A stretch of 64,000 nt of DNA from Streptomyces scabiei 87.22. GTDB lineage: Bacteria; Actinomycetota; Actinomycetes; Streptomycetales; Streptomycetaceae. The stretch lies in the NCBI RefSeq assembly GCF_000091305.1, contig NC_013929.1, positions 4,774,001 to 4,838,000 on the forward strand, read 5' to 3'. The stretch's first letter is position 1. Each line of letters starts with the position of its first letter. The notes below the pieces were generated by a model, which saw only the letters and a program-made list of their open reading frames with translations, did no database searches and was not told where the DNA came from. Below are positions 25,280 to 34,989 of this stretch, piece by piece. The position numbers and the translations under genes were made by a program.

Positions 25280-26761
25280 ATGCACCAGCACCTGCGACTC
25301 GCCCTCGCGACGGCCTCGGTGGCCGCGCTGACCGGCGGTCTGCTCACCTTCTCGGCCACGAACGCCACGGCCGCCGACCCGGTCCCCCACCCCGTGGCCG
25401 ACTTCGACGGCGACGGCTTCGGCGACGTCGCGTACTCGGCCGCCGTCGCCACGGTGGACGGCAAGGCCGACGCCGGTCAGATCGTCGCCCTGTACGGCTC
25501 GCCGCGCGGGGTGACGGCCGCGGACCGCACCACGATCAGCCAGAACACGCCCGGCATCCCCGACAGTGCCGAGGTCGGCGACGGCTTCGGCTCGGTCGGC
25601 GCGTACGGCGACTTCGACGGCGACGGCTTCGACGACCTCGCGGTGTCCGCGTCCACGGAGGACACCGCAGGCGTGCGGGACACCGGCACGGTCACGATCG
25701 TGTGGGGTTCACCGCGCGGCCTGTCCGGCGGTACGGCACTGGCGGACCCGGCACCCTCCGCGCACGGCGGCTGGGGCAAGTCGCTGGCGGCGGGCGACTT
25801 CGACGGCGACGGCACGGAGGACCTCGCGGTCGGCACCGCGTCGAGCACGGTCCATGTGTTCGGCGACGGCATCGCCAGGTCGGGCAAGCCCGGCTCGTAC
25901 CGCACCGTCAAGGCACCCATCAGGTCGGAGGAGTTCACGGGCGCGCTCGACCTCACCGCGGGCGACGTCAACGGCGACCGGCGGACCGACCTGATCGTCA
26001 GCGGCATCGTGACCGGCGGCGCATGGCGCCACAACGTCAACTTCTACCTACCCGGCACGGCCACCGGCCTGTCCGTCGCCTCGGCCCGGAAACTGAAGCC
26101 CGGCCTCGTCAGCGCCATCGGCGACATCGACGGCGACGGTTACGGCGACATCGTCACAGGCCAGCACTGGGACCCGATCGACGACCCCGACGTACTCTCC
26201 GCGCCCGGCTCCGTCCTCGGCGGCAAGATCAACATCACCTACGGCTCGGCCGCCGGACCGGTGACGGCCTCGACCACGGCGGTGTCCCAGGACACCGGCC
26301 GGGTCCCCGGCACCTCCGAGCGCGGCGACGGCTTCGGCTCCGAGGTCTCGCTCGGCGACATCGACGGCGACGGCTTCCAGGACCTGGTGGTGGGCACGCC
26401 CGACGAGGACCTGTCGGGGGTCGTCGACACCGGCGCGGTGACGGTCCTCCACGGCTCGGCCGCCGGTCTGGACACGCAGTCCGGCTTCCAGTACTTCACC
26501 CAGGCCACGGCCGGCGTCCCCGGCACGAACGAGACGTACGACGGCTTCGGCTCCGAGGTGAAGCTCACCGACGTCACCGGCGACGGCAGGGCGGACCTGA
26601 CGGTCGGCAGGCCCGGCGAGAACGGCGGCAACGGGTCCGTGGTCCAGCTGCTCTCCGACGGCACGAGGATCACCACGACCGGCGTGCGCACCCTCGCCCC
26701 GTCCGCCGTGGGTGTGTCGACCCACGGTTCGCCGAACCTCGGCGGCGAGGCGGCCGACTGA
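25280..26761 (+). CDS. Secreted FG-GAP repeat (integrin-alpha-like) protein 1
   Basis: 493 aa from ATG 25280, with GCAGGAG 7 nt upstream. Signal peptide ends near NATAAD. Seven FG-GAP/VCBS repeats follow, each with a Ca-binding DxDGDGxxD-type loop (DFDGDGFGD, DFDGDGFDD, DFDGDGTED, DVNGDRRTD, DIDGDGYGD, DIDGDGFQD, DVTGDGRAD), which would close a seven-bladed beta-propeller. Secreted or wall-associated; ligand unknown. Its signal peptide is nearly identical to that of the next gene, indicating tandem duplication. Confidence 0.92.
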   Translation: MHQHLRLALATASVAALTGGLLTFSATNATAADPVPHPVADFDGDGFGDVAYSAAVATVDGKADAGQIVALYGSPRGVTAADRTTISQNTPGIPDSAEVGDGFGSVGAYGDFDGDGFDDLAVSASTEDTAGVRDTGTVTIVWGSPRGLSGGTALADPAPSAHGGWGKSLAAGDFDGDGTEDLAVGTASSTVHVFGDGIARSGKPGSYRTVKAPIRSEEFTGALDLTAGDVNGDRRTDLIVSGIVTGGAWRHNVNFYLPGTATGLSVASARKLKPGLVSAIGDIDGDGYGDIVTGQHWDPIDDPDVLSAPGSVLGGKINITYGSAAGPVTASTTAVSQDTGRVPGTSERGDGFGSEVSLGDIDGDGFQDLVVGTPDEDLSGVVDTGAVTVLHGSAAGLDTQSGFQYFTQATAGVPGTNETYDGFGSEVKLTDVTGDGRADLTVGRPGENGGNGSVVQLLSDGTRITTTGVRTLAPSAVGVSTHGSPNLGGEAAD

Positions 26762-26770
26762 CCGTAGGCA

Positions 26771-26836
26771 CACACCGCACGCACCGCACACACCACGTGC
26801 ACCGCGTGCACCGCGTGCACCGCGTGCACCGCATGC
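26771..26836 (+). repeat. CACCGCGTG-type 9-bp tandem repeats
   Basis: A run of imperfect repeats based on CACCGCGTG/CACCGCACG between FG-GAP genes 1 and 2, with at least four near-identical 9-bp units at about 26797-26833. It probably arose by slippage. The rest of the 242-base gap should carry the promoter of gene 2. Confidence 0.7.
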
Positions 26837-27003
26837 GAAAACTTTCTCGAACTCCCGTACAACCCTCCTGCCGCCTCACCGGTCTCTTGTTCGCCAACTT
26901 TCACGTGAAGCTCAGGCGAACTCCGGGCGAACACGGACAGAAAGCACCCCATTTGACTGCGGGACGTCTGCCAGGCGTCCCGCATGCGGCAGGAGATTCC
27001 CGC

Positions 27004-28479
27004 ATGCACAAGCACCTGCGACTCGCCCTCGCGACGGCCTCGGCGGCCGCGCTGACCGGCGGTCTGCTCACCTTCTCGGCCGCGACGGCGACGGCGGCCG
27101 ACTCGGTCCACCACCCCGTGGCCGACTTCAACGGCGACGGCTTCGGCGATGTCGCGTACTCGGCGGGCAACGCCACCGTCGGCGGCAAGAGCGGCGCCGG
27201 CCAGATCGTCGCCCTGTACGGCTCGGCGAGCGGCGTGACCTCGTCGAAGCGCACCACCATCAGCCAGAACACCACCGGTGTCCCCGGCAGCGCGGAGAAG
27301 AACGACGGCTTCGGCTGGGTCAGCGCCTACGGCGACTACAACGGCGACGGCTTCGACGACCTCGCCGTGTCCGCACCGGGCGAGGACGTCGACGGCGACA
27401 CCGACGGCGGCACGGTCCTCATCGTCTGGGGCTCGGCGAAGGGTCTGTCCGGCGCCACCACGGTCAAGGACCCGGCCGCCTCCTCGCACGACGAGTGGGG
27501 CACGGCCCTCGCGTCCGGCGACTTCGACGGCGACGGCACGGAAGACCTCGCGGTCGGCTCCTCCTCGAACCGCGTCTACGTCTTCAAGGGCGGCATCACC
27601 AAGTCCGGCACGGCCGGCGGCCGCTACAGCTTCACCACCGACATCCGCTCCGGCGGCAACACCGGCACCCTGGTGATGAGCGCGGGCGACGTCAACGGCG
27701 ACAAGCGGACCGACCTCGTCGTCAACGGCTTCGAGACCGACACCGACTGGGGCTACAACACCAACTGGTACGTGCCCGGCACCGCCTCCGGCCTCAGTGC
27801 GGCCGGAGCGCAGGAGCTGAAGCGCGGCATCATCACCGGCATCGGCGACATCAACGGCGACGGCTTCGGCGACATCGTCACCGGCCAGGACTGGGACCCG
27901 TCGAAGGACGGCAGCGAGCCCTCCGTGCCCGAGTCCTCCACCGGCGGCAAGGTGCACATCGCCTACGGCTCCGCCGACGGCCCGGCCACCACGGTCGCGG
28001 TGACGCAGAACACCGGCAACGTGCCCGGCTCCTCCGAGCGCGGCGACTGGTTCGGCAGCGAGCTGTCCCTCGGCGACATCAACGGCGACGGCAGGACCGA
28101 CCTGGTGGCCGGGGCCCCCGGCGAGAACCTCGGCGGGGTCGTCGACGCGGGCGCCCTGACGATCCTGTACGGCGCGGAGTCCGGCCTGAACACCACGTCC
28201 GGCTACCAGTACTTCGCCCAGTCCACGGCCGGTGTCCCCGGCTCGGACGAGACGGAGGACCACTTCGGCAGCGACGTGAAGCTCACCGACGTCAACGGCG
28301 ACGGCAAGGCGGACCTCACGGCCGGCGCGTACGGCGAGAACGACTACAACGGCTCGTTGCTCTACCTGCCCTCCAACGGCACGAAGATCACCACCACCGG
28401 CTCCCGCTCCCTCGCCCCGTCCGCGGTCGGCGTCTCCACGGCCGGCCAGCCGGTCTTCGGCGCGAACGCGGCCAACTGA
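27004..28479 (+). CDS. Secreted FG-GAP repeat protein 2
   Basis: 491 aa from ATG 27004, with GGCAGGAG upstream. Signal peptide MHKHLRLALATASAAALTGG is almost the same as that of protein 1. Seven repeats with Asn variants of the loop (DFNGDGFGD, DYNGDGFDD, DFDGDGTED, DVNGDKRTD, DINGDGFGD, DINGDGRTD, DVNGDGKAD). Proteins 1 and 2 align along the whole length, and their upstream sequences also resemble each other (GTACAACCC, then CTTGTTCGCC or CCTGTTCGCC). A strong terminator follows. Confidence 0.92.
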   Translation: MHKHLRLALATASAAALTGGLLTFSAATATAADSVHHPVADFNGDGFGDVAYSAGNATVGGKSGAGQIVALYGSASGVTSSKRTTISQNTTGVPGSAEKNDGFGWVSAYGDYNGDGFDDLAVSAPGEDVDGDTDGGTVLIVWGSAKGLSGATTVKDPAASSHDEWGTALASGDFDGDGTEDLAVGSSSNRVYVFKGGITKSGTAGGRYSFTTDIRSGGNTGTLVMSAGDVNGDKRTDLVVNGFETDTDWGYNTNWYVPGTASGLSAAGAQELKRGIITGIGDINGDGFGDIVTGQDWDPSKDGSEPSVPESSTGGKVHIAYGSADGPATTVAVTQNTGNVPGSSERGDWFGSELSLGDINGDGRTDLVAGAPGENLGGVVDAGALTILYGAESGLNTTSGYQYFAQSTAGVPGSDETEDHFGSDVKLTDVNGDGKADLTAGAYGENDYNGSLLYLPSNGTKITTTGSRSLAPSAVGVSTAGQPVFGANAAN

Positions 28480-28492
28480 CGCACCGGTCCGC

Positions 28493-28533
28493 CGGGCAGG
28501 ACCCGCATCCGGCAAGGGTGCGGGTCCTGCCCG
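28493..28533. terminator. Terminator after FG-GAP gene 2
   Basis: Perfect 15-bp arms (28493-28507 and 28519-28533) around an 11-nt loop, 14 bases after the stop codon. It separates genes 1-2 from genes 3-4. Confidence 0.88.
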
Positions 28534-28582
28534 CGAAGGGCGCGCCCCGCCCGCCACGGCCCTCCTCCCTCCTGGAGTCCCC

Positions 28583-30007
28583 ATGCGCACTCGCCCCTTC
28601 CTCCTGGCCGCGGCCCTCCTCGCCTCCGGACTGACGCCGCTCGCCCTGGCCGCTCCCGCGAGCGCGGCGGTCGCCAGGTTCGCGGACGACTACAACGGCG
28701 ACGGCTACCGCGACCTCGCGGTGGGCGCGCCGGGCACCGATGTCGACGGCGCGTCGTCGGCCGGCGCGGTGATCGTGCTCTACGGCTCGAAGTCGGGCGT
28801 CTCGGCAGCGAACCGGAGCGTGATCACCCAGAACACGAGCGGAGTGGCCGGCAAGGCCGAGCGGCAGGACTCCTTCGGCGCCAGCCTCGCCTCCGCCGAC
28901 TTCGACAAGGACGGGTACGCGGACCTGGCCGTCGGCGCGACCGGCGAGGGCGTCGGCGTCGACACGTACGTGGGCCAGGTGACCATCCTGTGGGGCGGCA
29001 GGAAGGGCCTCTCGGGCGGCACCGCGCTGCCCCAGCCCTCCGACATCGCCGCCGAGCAGGGTTACGGCCACGGCCTCGCGGCGGCCGACTTCAACGGTGA
29101 CGGTTCACCCGACCTCACCGTCACCGGCCTCCGGCAGACCCGGATCTACCACGGCCCGTTCAAGAGGACCACCGGCGCGGCGGCGAGCGCGAGCTACGTC
29201 AAGACCGTCGGCTCCACGCGCGACGTCGGCGCGGGCGACCTCACCGGGGACAGGGCCGCCGAGCGTGTCTACACCGAGTTCACGGCCGCCGACCCCGGCG
29301 GCCGGGTCAGGTACCACACGTACAAGGGCGGGAAGACCACCGTCGTCGACATGCCGAAGGCCGAGGGCGACGGCCGCGTCACGGTCGGCGACATCAACGG
29401 CGACGGCTACGGCGACCTCGTCCTCGCCAACCCCGAGGACCCGGCGCTCCAGGAGGGCACCGGCCACCTGGGCGGCCAGGTGGAGATCTGGTACGGCGGC
29501 AAGGGCGGCCCGGACCTCACGCAGACCCCGACGGTCGTCAACCAGGACACCCCCGGCGTGCCGGGCACGGGAGAGGAGAGCGACTTCTTCGGCGGCTCGC
29601 TCTCCGTCGGCGACATCAACGGCGACCGGTACGCCGACCTCGCGGTCGGCGCGCGGTACGAGGGCGTGGGCGGCACACCGTTCGCCGGCTCGGTCACCGT
29701 CCTGTACGGCTCGGCCGCCGGTCTGACCACCAAGGGCGCCCGGTCCTACCACCAGGCCACCGCGGGCGTCCCCGGCACCCCCGAGACCCAGGACGGCTTC
29801 GGCGGCGCCGTCCGCCTGATCGACCTGAACCGCGACGGCAGGGCCGAACTGGTCGTCGCGGCCCCCGGCGAGAACACCCGGGGCGCCCTCCTGGTCCTCA
29901 AGGGCACGGCCTCCGGCCTCACCACCAAGGGCGCCAGGAGCATCACGGCGACGAACGTCGGGCTCGAGGAGACCGCGTACAGCTTCGGCGCGCAGCTCGC
30001 CCAGTAG
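28583..30007 (+). CDS. Secreted FG-GAP repeat protein 3
   Basis: 474 aa from ATG 28583 after CTGGAG. Signal peptide MRTRPFLLAAALLASG up to APASAAV. Seven propeller repeats; the fourth (DLTGDRAAERVY) has lost most Ca-loop acids, while the others are standard (DYNGDGYRD, DFDKDGYAD, DFNGDGSPD, DINGDGYGD, DINGDRYAD, DLNRDGRAE). Proteins 1 and 2 are more alike to each other than to this one. Only 55 bp separate it from gene 4. Confidence 0.9.
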   Translation: MRTRPFLLAAALLASGLTPLALAAPASAAVARFADDYNGDGYRDLAVGAPGTDVDGASSAGAVIVLYGSKSGVSAANRSVITQNTSGVAGKAERQDSFGASLASADFDKDGYADLAVGATGEGVGVDTYVGQVTILWGGRKGLSGGTALPQPSDIAAEQGYGHGLAAADFNGDGSPDLTVTGLRQTRIYHGPFKRTTGAAASASYVKTVGSTRDVGAGDLTGDRAAERVYTEFTAADPGGRVRYHTYKGGKTTVVDMPKAEGDGRVTVGDINGDGYGDLVLANPEDPALQEGTGHLGGQVEIWYGGKGGPDLTQTPTVVNQDTPGVPGTGEESDFFGGSLSVGDINGDRYADLAVGARYEGVGGTPFAGSVTVLYGSAAGLTTKGARSYHQATAGVPGTPETQDGFGGAVRLIDLNRDGRAELVVAAPGENTRGALLVLKGTASGLTTKGARSITATNVGLEETAYSFGAQLAQ

Positions 30008-30062
30008 CCCCGCCCTTCCCTCTCCTCGCTCTTCCCTCTCTTCTCCCCTTCGAAGGACATGC

Positions 30063-31454
30063 ATGCGATTCCGTAGTGCCACGCTGGCCGCGACGCTCGT
30101 GGCGGCCACCGTGACCCCTCTCGCGCTCTCCCTCTCCGCGGGCCCAGCCGCCGCCGCGCCCGCGAAGTACGCGGACGACTTCAACGGCGACGGTCACCGC
30201 GACACCGCGGTCTTCTCGTACGGCACCGAAACCCGTTTCAGCAAGGGCGGCGGCGTCCTCGTCACCTTCGGCACGGCCGACGGACCCGGAACGAAGACCC
30301 AGTTCATCGACCAGGCGAGCGCGGGCGTCCCCGGCGCCGACGAGACGGACGACTTCTTCGGGGAGATCCGCACGGCGGCGGACTTCGACAAGGACGGCTA
30401 CGGCGACCTCGCGGTCTCCGCCAACGGCGAGAACGTCGGCACGTACAAGGACAAAGGCACGGTCACCGTCCTCTGGGGCGGCCCGAAGGGCCTGTCCGGC
30501 GGCACGACCGTCCCGTTCAAGGGCCCGAAGGGCGTCTCCGGCGAGGCCCGGGACTTCGCCACCGGCGACTTCGACGGCGACGGCTCCCCGGACCTGGCCC
30601 TCGTCCGCGACAGCAAGACGTACGTCTACCGGGGCGCGTTCACCAGGTCGGGCGTGAAGGGCGCGGTCACGGTCCTCGACAAGGACACGTCGAGCTTCTA
30701 CTCCACCGCCGTCGTCTCCGGCAAGATCGACAAGGACGGCAAGACCGACCTGGTCGTCATCGGCGACGTCGTCACCCCGGAGTACATCGCCTCCGACGCC
30801 TGGTTCATCAAGGGCGGCAGCACGAAGCTCTCCCCGGGCAAGACCCTCCGCCTGGAGCGCGTGAACGGCAACGGCGGCCAGGCCGAACGCGGCGGCGACG
30901 GCGTCATCGCCGACTTCGACAAGGACGGGTACGGCGACATCGCCATCGGCACACCGGTCTACGACCGGTCCAAGGGCCGCGTGACGGTCTGGTACGGCTC
31001 CGCCTCCGGCCCGTCGGCGTCGGCCCGCTTCACCCAGGCCACGTCCGGCATCGCCGACACCCCGGAGTCGTACGACGCCTTCGGCGACTCGGTCACCGCC
31101 GGTGACGTGAACGGCGACGGCTACCGCGACCTCGCGGTGGCCGCCCCGGGCGAGGGCGTGGGCGGGAAGGACGGGGCGGGTGCCGTCCACGTCCTCTACG
31201 GCGGCCCGTCCGGTCTGACGGCCAAGGGTTCCCAGTTCCTCACCCGCGGCACGGCGGGTGTCCCCGGCGCCGTGACCGCCGGCGAGTACTTCGGCCACAC
31301 GATCCGCCTCCGCGACACCGACCGCGACGGCAGGGCCGACTTGTACGTGCTCGCCGAGAACGGTTCCCTGGTTCTGCGGGGTTCGTCGAAGGGTGTCACC
31401 ACCACCGGCGCGACGGCCGTGGACGGCGACACGATCCGGGGGATGCTGCAGTAA
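30063..31454 (+). CDS. Secreted FG-GAP repeat protein 4
   Basis: 463 aa from ATG 30063 following GAAGGA. Signal peptide MRFRSATLAATLVAAT to about GPAAAAP. Seven repeats (DFNGDGHRD, DFDKDGYGD, DFDGDGSPD, KIDKDGKTD, DFDKDGYGD, DVNGDGYRD, DTDRDGRAD). Probably co-transcribed with gene 3 and ended by a strong hairpin 41 bases downstream. Confidence 0.9.
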   Translation: MRFRSATLAATLVAATVTPLALSLSAGPAAAAPAKYADDFNGDGHRDTAVFSYGTETRFSKGGGVLVTFGTADGPGTKTQFIDQASAGVPGADETDDFFGEIRTAADFDKDGYGDLAVSANGENVGTYKDKGTVTVLWGGPKGLSGGTTVPFKGPKGVSGEARDFATGDFDGDGSPDLALVRDSKTYVYRGAFTRSGVKGAVTVLDKDTSSFYSTAVVSGKIDKDGKTDLVVIGDVVTPEYIASDAWFIKGGSTKLSPGKTLRLERVNGNGGQAERGGDGVIADFDKDGYGDIAIGTPVYDRSKGRVTVWYGSASGPSASARFTQATSGIADTPESYDAFGDSVTAGDVNGDGYRDLAVAAPGEGVGGKDGAGAVHVLYGGPSGLTAKGSQFLTRGTAGVPGAVTAGEYFGHTIRLRDTDRDGRADLYVLAENGSLVLRGSSKGVTTTGATAVDGDTIRGMLQ

Positions 31455-31494
31455 CCGCCGCCGGCCGCCCGTGCGGCAGGCACGGTCGACGCAC

Positions 31495-31536
31495 CGGCCG
31501 GGGGCCTTCGCGCGCGCTCGCGAAGGCCCCCGGCCG
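31495..31536. terminator. Strong terminator after FG-GAP gene 4
   Basis: Perfect 18-bp arms (31495-31512 and 31519-31536) with a 6-nt loop. The stem contains the run GGGGGCCTTCGCG. Confidence 0.9.
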
Positions 31537-31597
31537 CGCGAGACAATGACCCCCACAGCAGGAAACCGTCACAAGCAGTGGAAAGCCGGCGATCCCC

Positions 31598-31993
31598 ATG
31601 GCCGAACATCCGAACGCGACGCTCGTCCGCAAGGGCTACGAAGCCTTCACCCGCGGCGACTTGGACACCCTGCGCGGCCTGATGGCCTCGGACTGCACGC
31701 ACCACATCCCCGGCAGCCACCTCCTGTCGGGCGACCACAAGGGCCAGGACGCGATCATCGGCGTCTACCAGCGGCTCTTCGAGGAGACCGACGGGACGTT
31801 CCGCGTCGAGCTGAGCCATATCTGCGTGGACGGCCGGGGCCACGCCGTCTCCGTGCACCGCTACACCGCCGAACGCGGCGGCAGCCGGATCGAGCAGAAC
31901 GGCTGCCTGGTCTTCCGCATCGTCGGCGACAAGATCACCGACATCGACGAGTGCCAAGAGGACCTGGACAAGGAAGCCGCGTTCTGGTCGTAG
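31598..31993 (+). CDS. SnoaL/NTF2-like fold protein
   Basis: 131 aa. The opening helix (NATLVRKGYEAFTRGDLDTLRGLMA) and the strand HHIPGSHLLSGDHKGQDAII are typical of the SnoaL-like ketosteroid-isomerase superfamily, followed by the beta-sheet ending VGDKITDIDECQED. Small cytoplasmic protein with a hydrophobic cone; enzymatic role unknown. It interrupts the run of FG-GAP genes and has its own upstream gap after a terminator. Confidence 0.85.
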   Translation: MAEHPNATLVRKGYEAFTRGDLDTLRGLMASDCTHHIPGSHLLSGDHKGQDAIIGVYQRLFEETDGTFRVELSHICVDGRGHAVSVHRYTAERGGSRIEQNGCLVFRIVGDKITDIDECQEDLDKEAAFWS

Positions 31994-32164
31994 GCCCGGC
32001 TCCGGTCGTAGGCCCGGCTCCGGCCGGGCCCAACCCCTGCCGCGAAAATCCGCACGGGGCGGCGAGACTTCCGGCCCCGCGCGCACAACCCCGCACGGCC
32101 TCCAGGTGTCACACAGGTGAACGAGCCACACCCTCGACATTCGGCCACCCACCTGGAGCCACCC

Positions 32165-33679
32165 GTGCACAGACGGACGCACCGACGGACGTACGCCCTG
32201 GCCGCCGCCACCGTGGCGGCCTCCACCGCCACCACGGCCGCCCTCGCCCTGACCTTCGCCACGACCGCCGCCGCGGCCCCGCGCACCGAACCCGCCCCGA
32301 CCCCCACCGCCGTGACCAGCGACTTCAACGGCGACGGCTACGCGGACCTCGCCGTCGGCATGCCCGACGCGACCGTGAACGGCAAGGCGAAGGCCGGCTA
32401 CGTGAACCTCGTCTGGGGCGGCAAGAAGGGCCTGGGCGCGCACGGGAGCATCCGGGTCAGCCAGGCCACCGCCGAGGTCCCCGGCTCACCGGAGACCGGC
32501 GACCGCTTCGGCGCGTCCGTCCTGCTGCAGGACCTCAGCAACGACGGCATGGCGGAACTGATCGTCGGCACCCCCGGTGAGGACTTCGACAACGGACCGG
32601 GCACCGACGCCGGCGTGATCATCGTCGTCGGCGGCGCCAAGAGCGGCACGGGCCCGGGGTCCAACACCATGGTCGGCCCGTCGGCGAAGTCGGCGTACGG
32701 CATGTCGGTGGCCGCGGCCGACCTCACCGGTGACCACCAGAGGGACCTGGTGGTCGGCGGCCGGGACACGGTGGCCGTGCACGCGGTCGTCGACAACGGC
32801 GAGAACGACGTCATCACCACCGTCCTCACCACGCCGATGGGCGGCCGCGCCCCGGTCCTCGCCACCGGCGACTTCACCGCCGACGGCGTCGACGACCTGG
32901 CCCTCGCCTACCACACGGTCGACGCCCCCTTCACGCAGTCGCACGTCCGGCTGTGGTCGTGGGACGAGTCCGAGCGGCGCATGGCCAACATCTGGAACTC
33001 CGACAACGGCGCCGCCTCCGCACTCGCCGTCGGCGACTTCGACGGCGACGGCCTGGACGACCTGGCCCTCGGCGAGTGCCGCGAGATCGCCGACGAGAAC
33101 ATCGACGACCCGTGCGGCCCCGAGTCGTACGCCAAGGGCGGTGGCATCCACCTCCTCTACGGCGACAAGAAGTCCTTCGGCCTGCGCTCGCAGACCCTCA
33201 ACCAGGACACCATCGGCGTGTACGGCGTCGCCGAGCCCGGCGACCGCTTCGGCGCCTCCCTCGCCGTACTGGACTGGAACCGCGACGGCCGCGACGACCT
33301 GGTCGCGGGCGCACCCGGCGAGGCGATCGGCACCCGCAAGGCAGCCGGCGCGGCCACCCTGCTGCTGGGCCACGAGGGCGGCATCGTCGACCGGTTCGGC
33401 GAGGCGACGTCCGTCCCGTACCACCAGGACCGTCCCCGCGTCCCCGGCGTGGCGGAGAAGAACGACGCCTTCGGCACCGCCCTCGCCACCGGCGACTACG
33501 ACAAGGACGGCGTCCCGGACATGGCCGTCGGCGCGCCGGGCGAGAACGCGGGCTCCGGCGGCGTCTGGGTCTTCCCGAGGGCCTCCGTGACACACTCCCG
33601 CGCCCTCACCCCGAAGAACCTCGGCCTGCCCTCCCCGGCTTCGGCCCTGTCGTACGGGAGGTACCTGAGCAGCCACTGA
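32165..33679 (+). CDS. Secreted FG-GAP repeat protein 5
   Basis: 504 aa from GTG 32165, which follows TGGAG by about 7 nt; GTG 32117 is a less likely start. Long signal peptide with an Arg-rich n-region (HRRTHRRTYALAAATVAAS). Seven repeats with divergent loops (DFNGDGYAD, DLSNDGMAE, DLTGDHQRD, DFTADGVDD, DFDGDGLDD, DWNRDGRDD, DYDKDGVPD). The blades are longer than in proteins 1-4, and it carries a Cys pair (GECREIADENIDDPCG) in one loop. It is the most diverged of the five. Confidence 0.9.
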   Translation: MHRRTHRRTYALAAATVAASTATTAALALTFATTAAAAPRTEPAPTPTAVTSDFNGDGYADLAVGMPDATVNGKAKAGYVNLVWGGKKGLGAHGSIRVSQATAEVPGSPETGDRFGASVLLQDLSNDGMAELIVGTPGEDFDNGPGTDAGVIIVVGGAKSGTGPGSNTMVGPSAKSAYGMSVAAADLTGDHQRDLVVGGRDTVAVHAVVDNGENDVITTVLTTPMGGRAPVLATGDFTADGVDDLALAYHTVDAPFTQSHVRLWSWDESERRMANIWNSDNGAASALAVGDFDGDGLDDLALGECREIADENIDDPCGPESYAKGGGIHLLYGDKKSFGLRSQTLNQDTIGVYGVAEPGDRFGASLAVLDWNRDGRDDLVAGAPGEAIGTRKAAGAATLLLGHEGGIVDRFGEATSVPYHQDRPRVPGVAEKNDAFGTALATGDYDKDGVPDMAVGAPGENAGSGGVWVFPRASVTHSRALTPKNLGLPSPASALSYGRYLSSH

Positions 33680-33909
33680 CATCCCGGGGGGACAGTGGTG
33701 AGGCAGCAGTGAGGCGCTGGTGGGGGCGCCGGGTGACGTGTCGGCGGGCGGCCGGGCCGACCTGCGCGAACCCGCGCAACGGGCCGTCCGCCCGCACCCC
33801 TTACGCGTCCCTGACGATCCCTTAGGGGATGTCACAGCTCGGCCGCAAAGCCGGGCCGGTCGGCCCCGGCCCGGCACGCTGCCGCCCGGGACCAGGTACG
33901 TTCGATGAC

Positions 33910-34860
33910 GTGGCTGGATTCAGGATCGGACGCGGCCGGGACAACGGCGCTCCTCAAGCGCGACCGCACAACCCTCCGTACGGACAGCAGGCCCCGCAGG
34001 CCGGCGGCCCGTCGTACGGCTACCCCCAGACGCCCCCGGGGCCACCGCACGGCGGCGGCCGGGGCGGCGGTCAGGGCGGCTGGCCGCAGACGCCCGGCGG
34101 CGGGCACCCCGGCGCCCAGGGAAGACGCGGGAACCACGGAGGCCAGGGCAACCACGGCGAGCCGGAGTACTTCGGCGACGGCGGCGGGCACCCCCAGGGC
34201 GGCGTCGACCCGTACGCGGCCAACAACCCGGGGCACACGCAGATGTTCTCCGTCGGCGAGGACCCGTACCAGCAGGGCGACACCTACCGGGCGGGCAACG
34301 CCCCGGCGGCCCCGCTCGGCCCGCGGCTGCCGTGGAAGGCGCTCCTCAAGGGCATCGTCACCAGCCCGAACCAGACGTTCCTGGTGATGCGCGACTACGC
34401 GGTGTGGGGCCCCACCCTGATCGTGACGTTCCTGTACGGCCTGCTGGCCGTCTTCGGCTTCGACGGCGCCCGCGAGGACGCGATCAACGCGACGCTCTCG
34501 AACGCCGTGCCGATCGTCCTCGTCACGGCCGTGACGATGGTGGTCAGCACCTTCGTCCTGGGCGTGGTCACCCACACCCTGGCCCGCCAGCTCGGCGGCG
34601 ACGGCGCCTGGCAGCCCACGGTCGGCCTCTCGATGCTGATCATGTCCGTCACGGACGCGCCCCGCCTGGTCGTCGCCATGTTCGCGGGCGGTGACGCCCC
34701 GTTCGTGCAGATCCTCGGCTGGATCACCTGGGTCGCCGCCGGTGCCCTCCTGACCCTGATGGTCGCCAAGTCCCACGACCTCGCGTGGCCGAAGGCCCTG
34801 GGCGCGTCGGCGATCCAGCTGGTGGCGATCCTGTCGCTGATCAAGCTGGGCACCTTCTAG
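33910..34860 (+). CDS. Yip1-family integral membrane protein
   Basis: 316 aa from GTG 33910 (VAGFRIGRGRDN); the ribosome site is weak and ATG 33905 in another frame is not used. Residues 1-130 are Gly/Pro/Gln/His-rich and disordered. From TSPNQTFLVMRDYAVWGP five transmembrane helices form a Yip1 domain. Family members are uncharacterised in bacteria. A terminator follows 27 bases downstream. Confidence 0.85.
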   Translation: MAGFRIGRGRDNGAPQARPHNPPYGQQAPQAGGPSYGYPQTPPGPPHGGGRGGGQGGWPQTPGGGHPGAQGRRGNHGGQGNHGEPEYFGDGGGHPQGGVDPYAANNPGHTQMFSVGEDPYQQGDTYRAGNAPAAPLGPRLPWKALLKGIVTSPNQTFLVMRDYAVWGPTLIVTFLYGLLAVFGFDGAREDAINATLSNAVPIVLVTAVTMVVSTFVLGVVTHTLARQLGGDGAWQPTVGLSMLIMSVTDAPRLVVAMFAGGDAPFVQILGWITWVAAGALLTLMVAKSHDLAWPKALGASAIQLVAILSLIKLGTF

Positions 34861-34887
34861 GCGGGACATCTCCCGACGCTCACGAAC

Positions 34888-34920
34888 AGGGCCCCGACGC
34901 GGTCACCGCGCCGGGGCCCT
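34888..34920. terminator. Terminator after the Yip1 gene
   Basis: AGGGCCCCG (34888-34896) pairs with CGGGGCCCT (34912-34920), with an inner GCGG/CCGC stem. Good GC-rich hairpin. Confidence 0.82.
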
Positions 34921-34937
34921 GCCGCTTTCCCCGAACA

Positions 34938-34989
34938 GACCGCATACCCAAACCGGACCGCATGCCCAAACGGACCGCATGCCCAAACG
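34938..34989 (+). repeat. Three 17-18 bp tandem repeats upstream of a secreted protein gene
   Basis: Units GACCGCATACCCAAACCG (34938-34955), GACCGCATGCCCAAACG (34956-34972) and the same again (34973-34989), followed by a partial GACCAAATAC. They end about 100 bases before the start codon at 35092, next to an unusually AT-rich stretch (34995-35040), so they could be regulator-binding sites. Confidence 0.8.

Noticed and set aside
26771..26836. Iterons or an origin in the 9-bp repeats
   Set aside because: No replication initiator nearby, and the units vary gradually as in slippage.
26239..33877. Long minus-strand open frames opposite the FG-GAP genes
   Set aside because: Val/Asp/Gly repeats are the antisense reading of the propeller codons; the plus-strand genes have signal peptides and Ca-loops.
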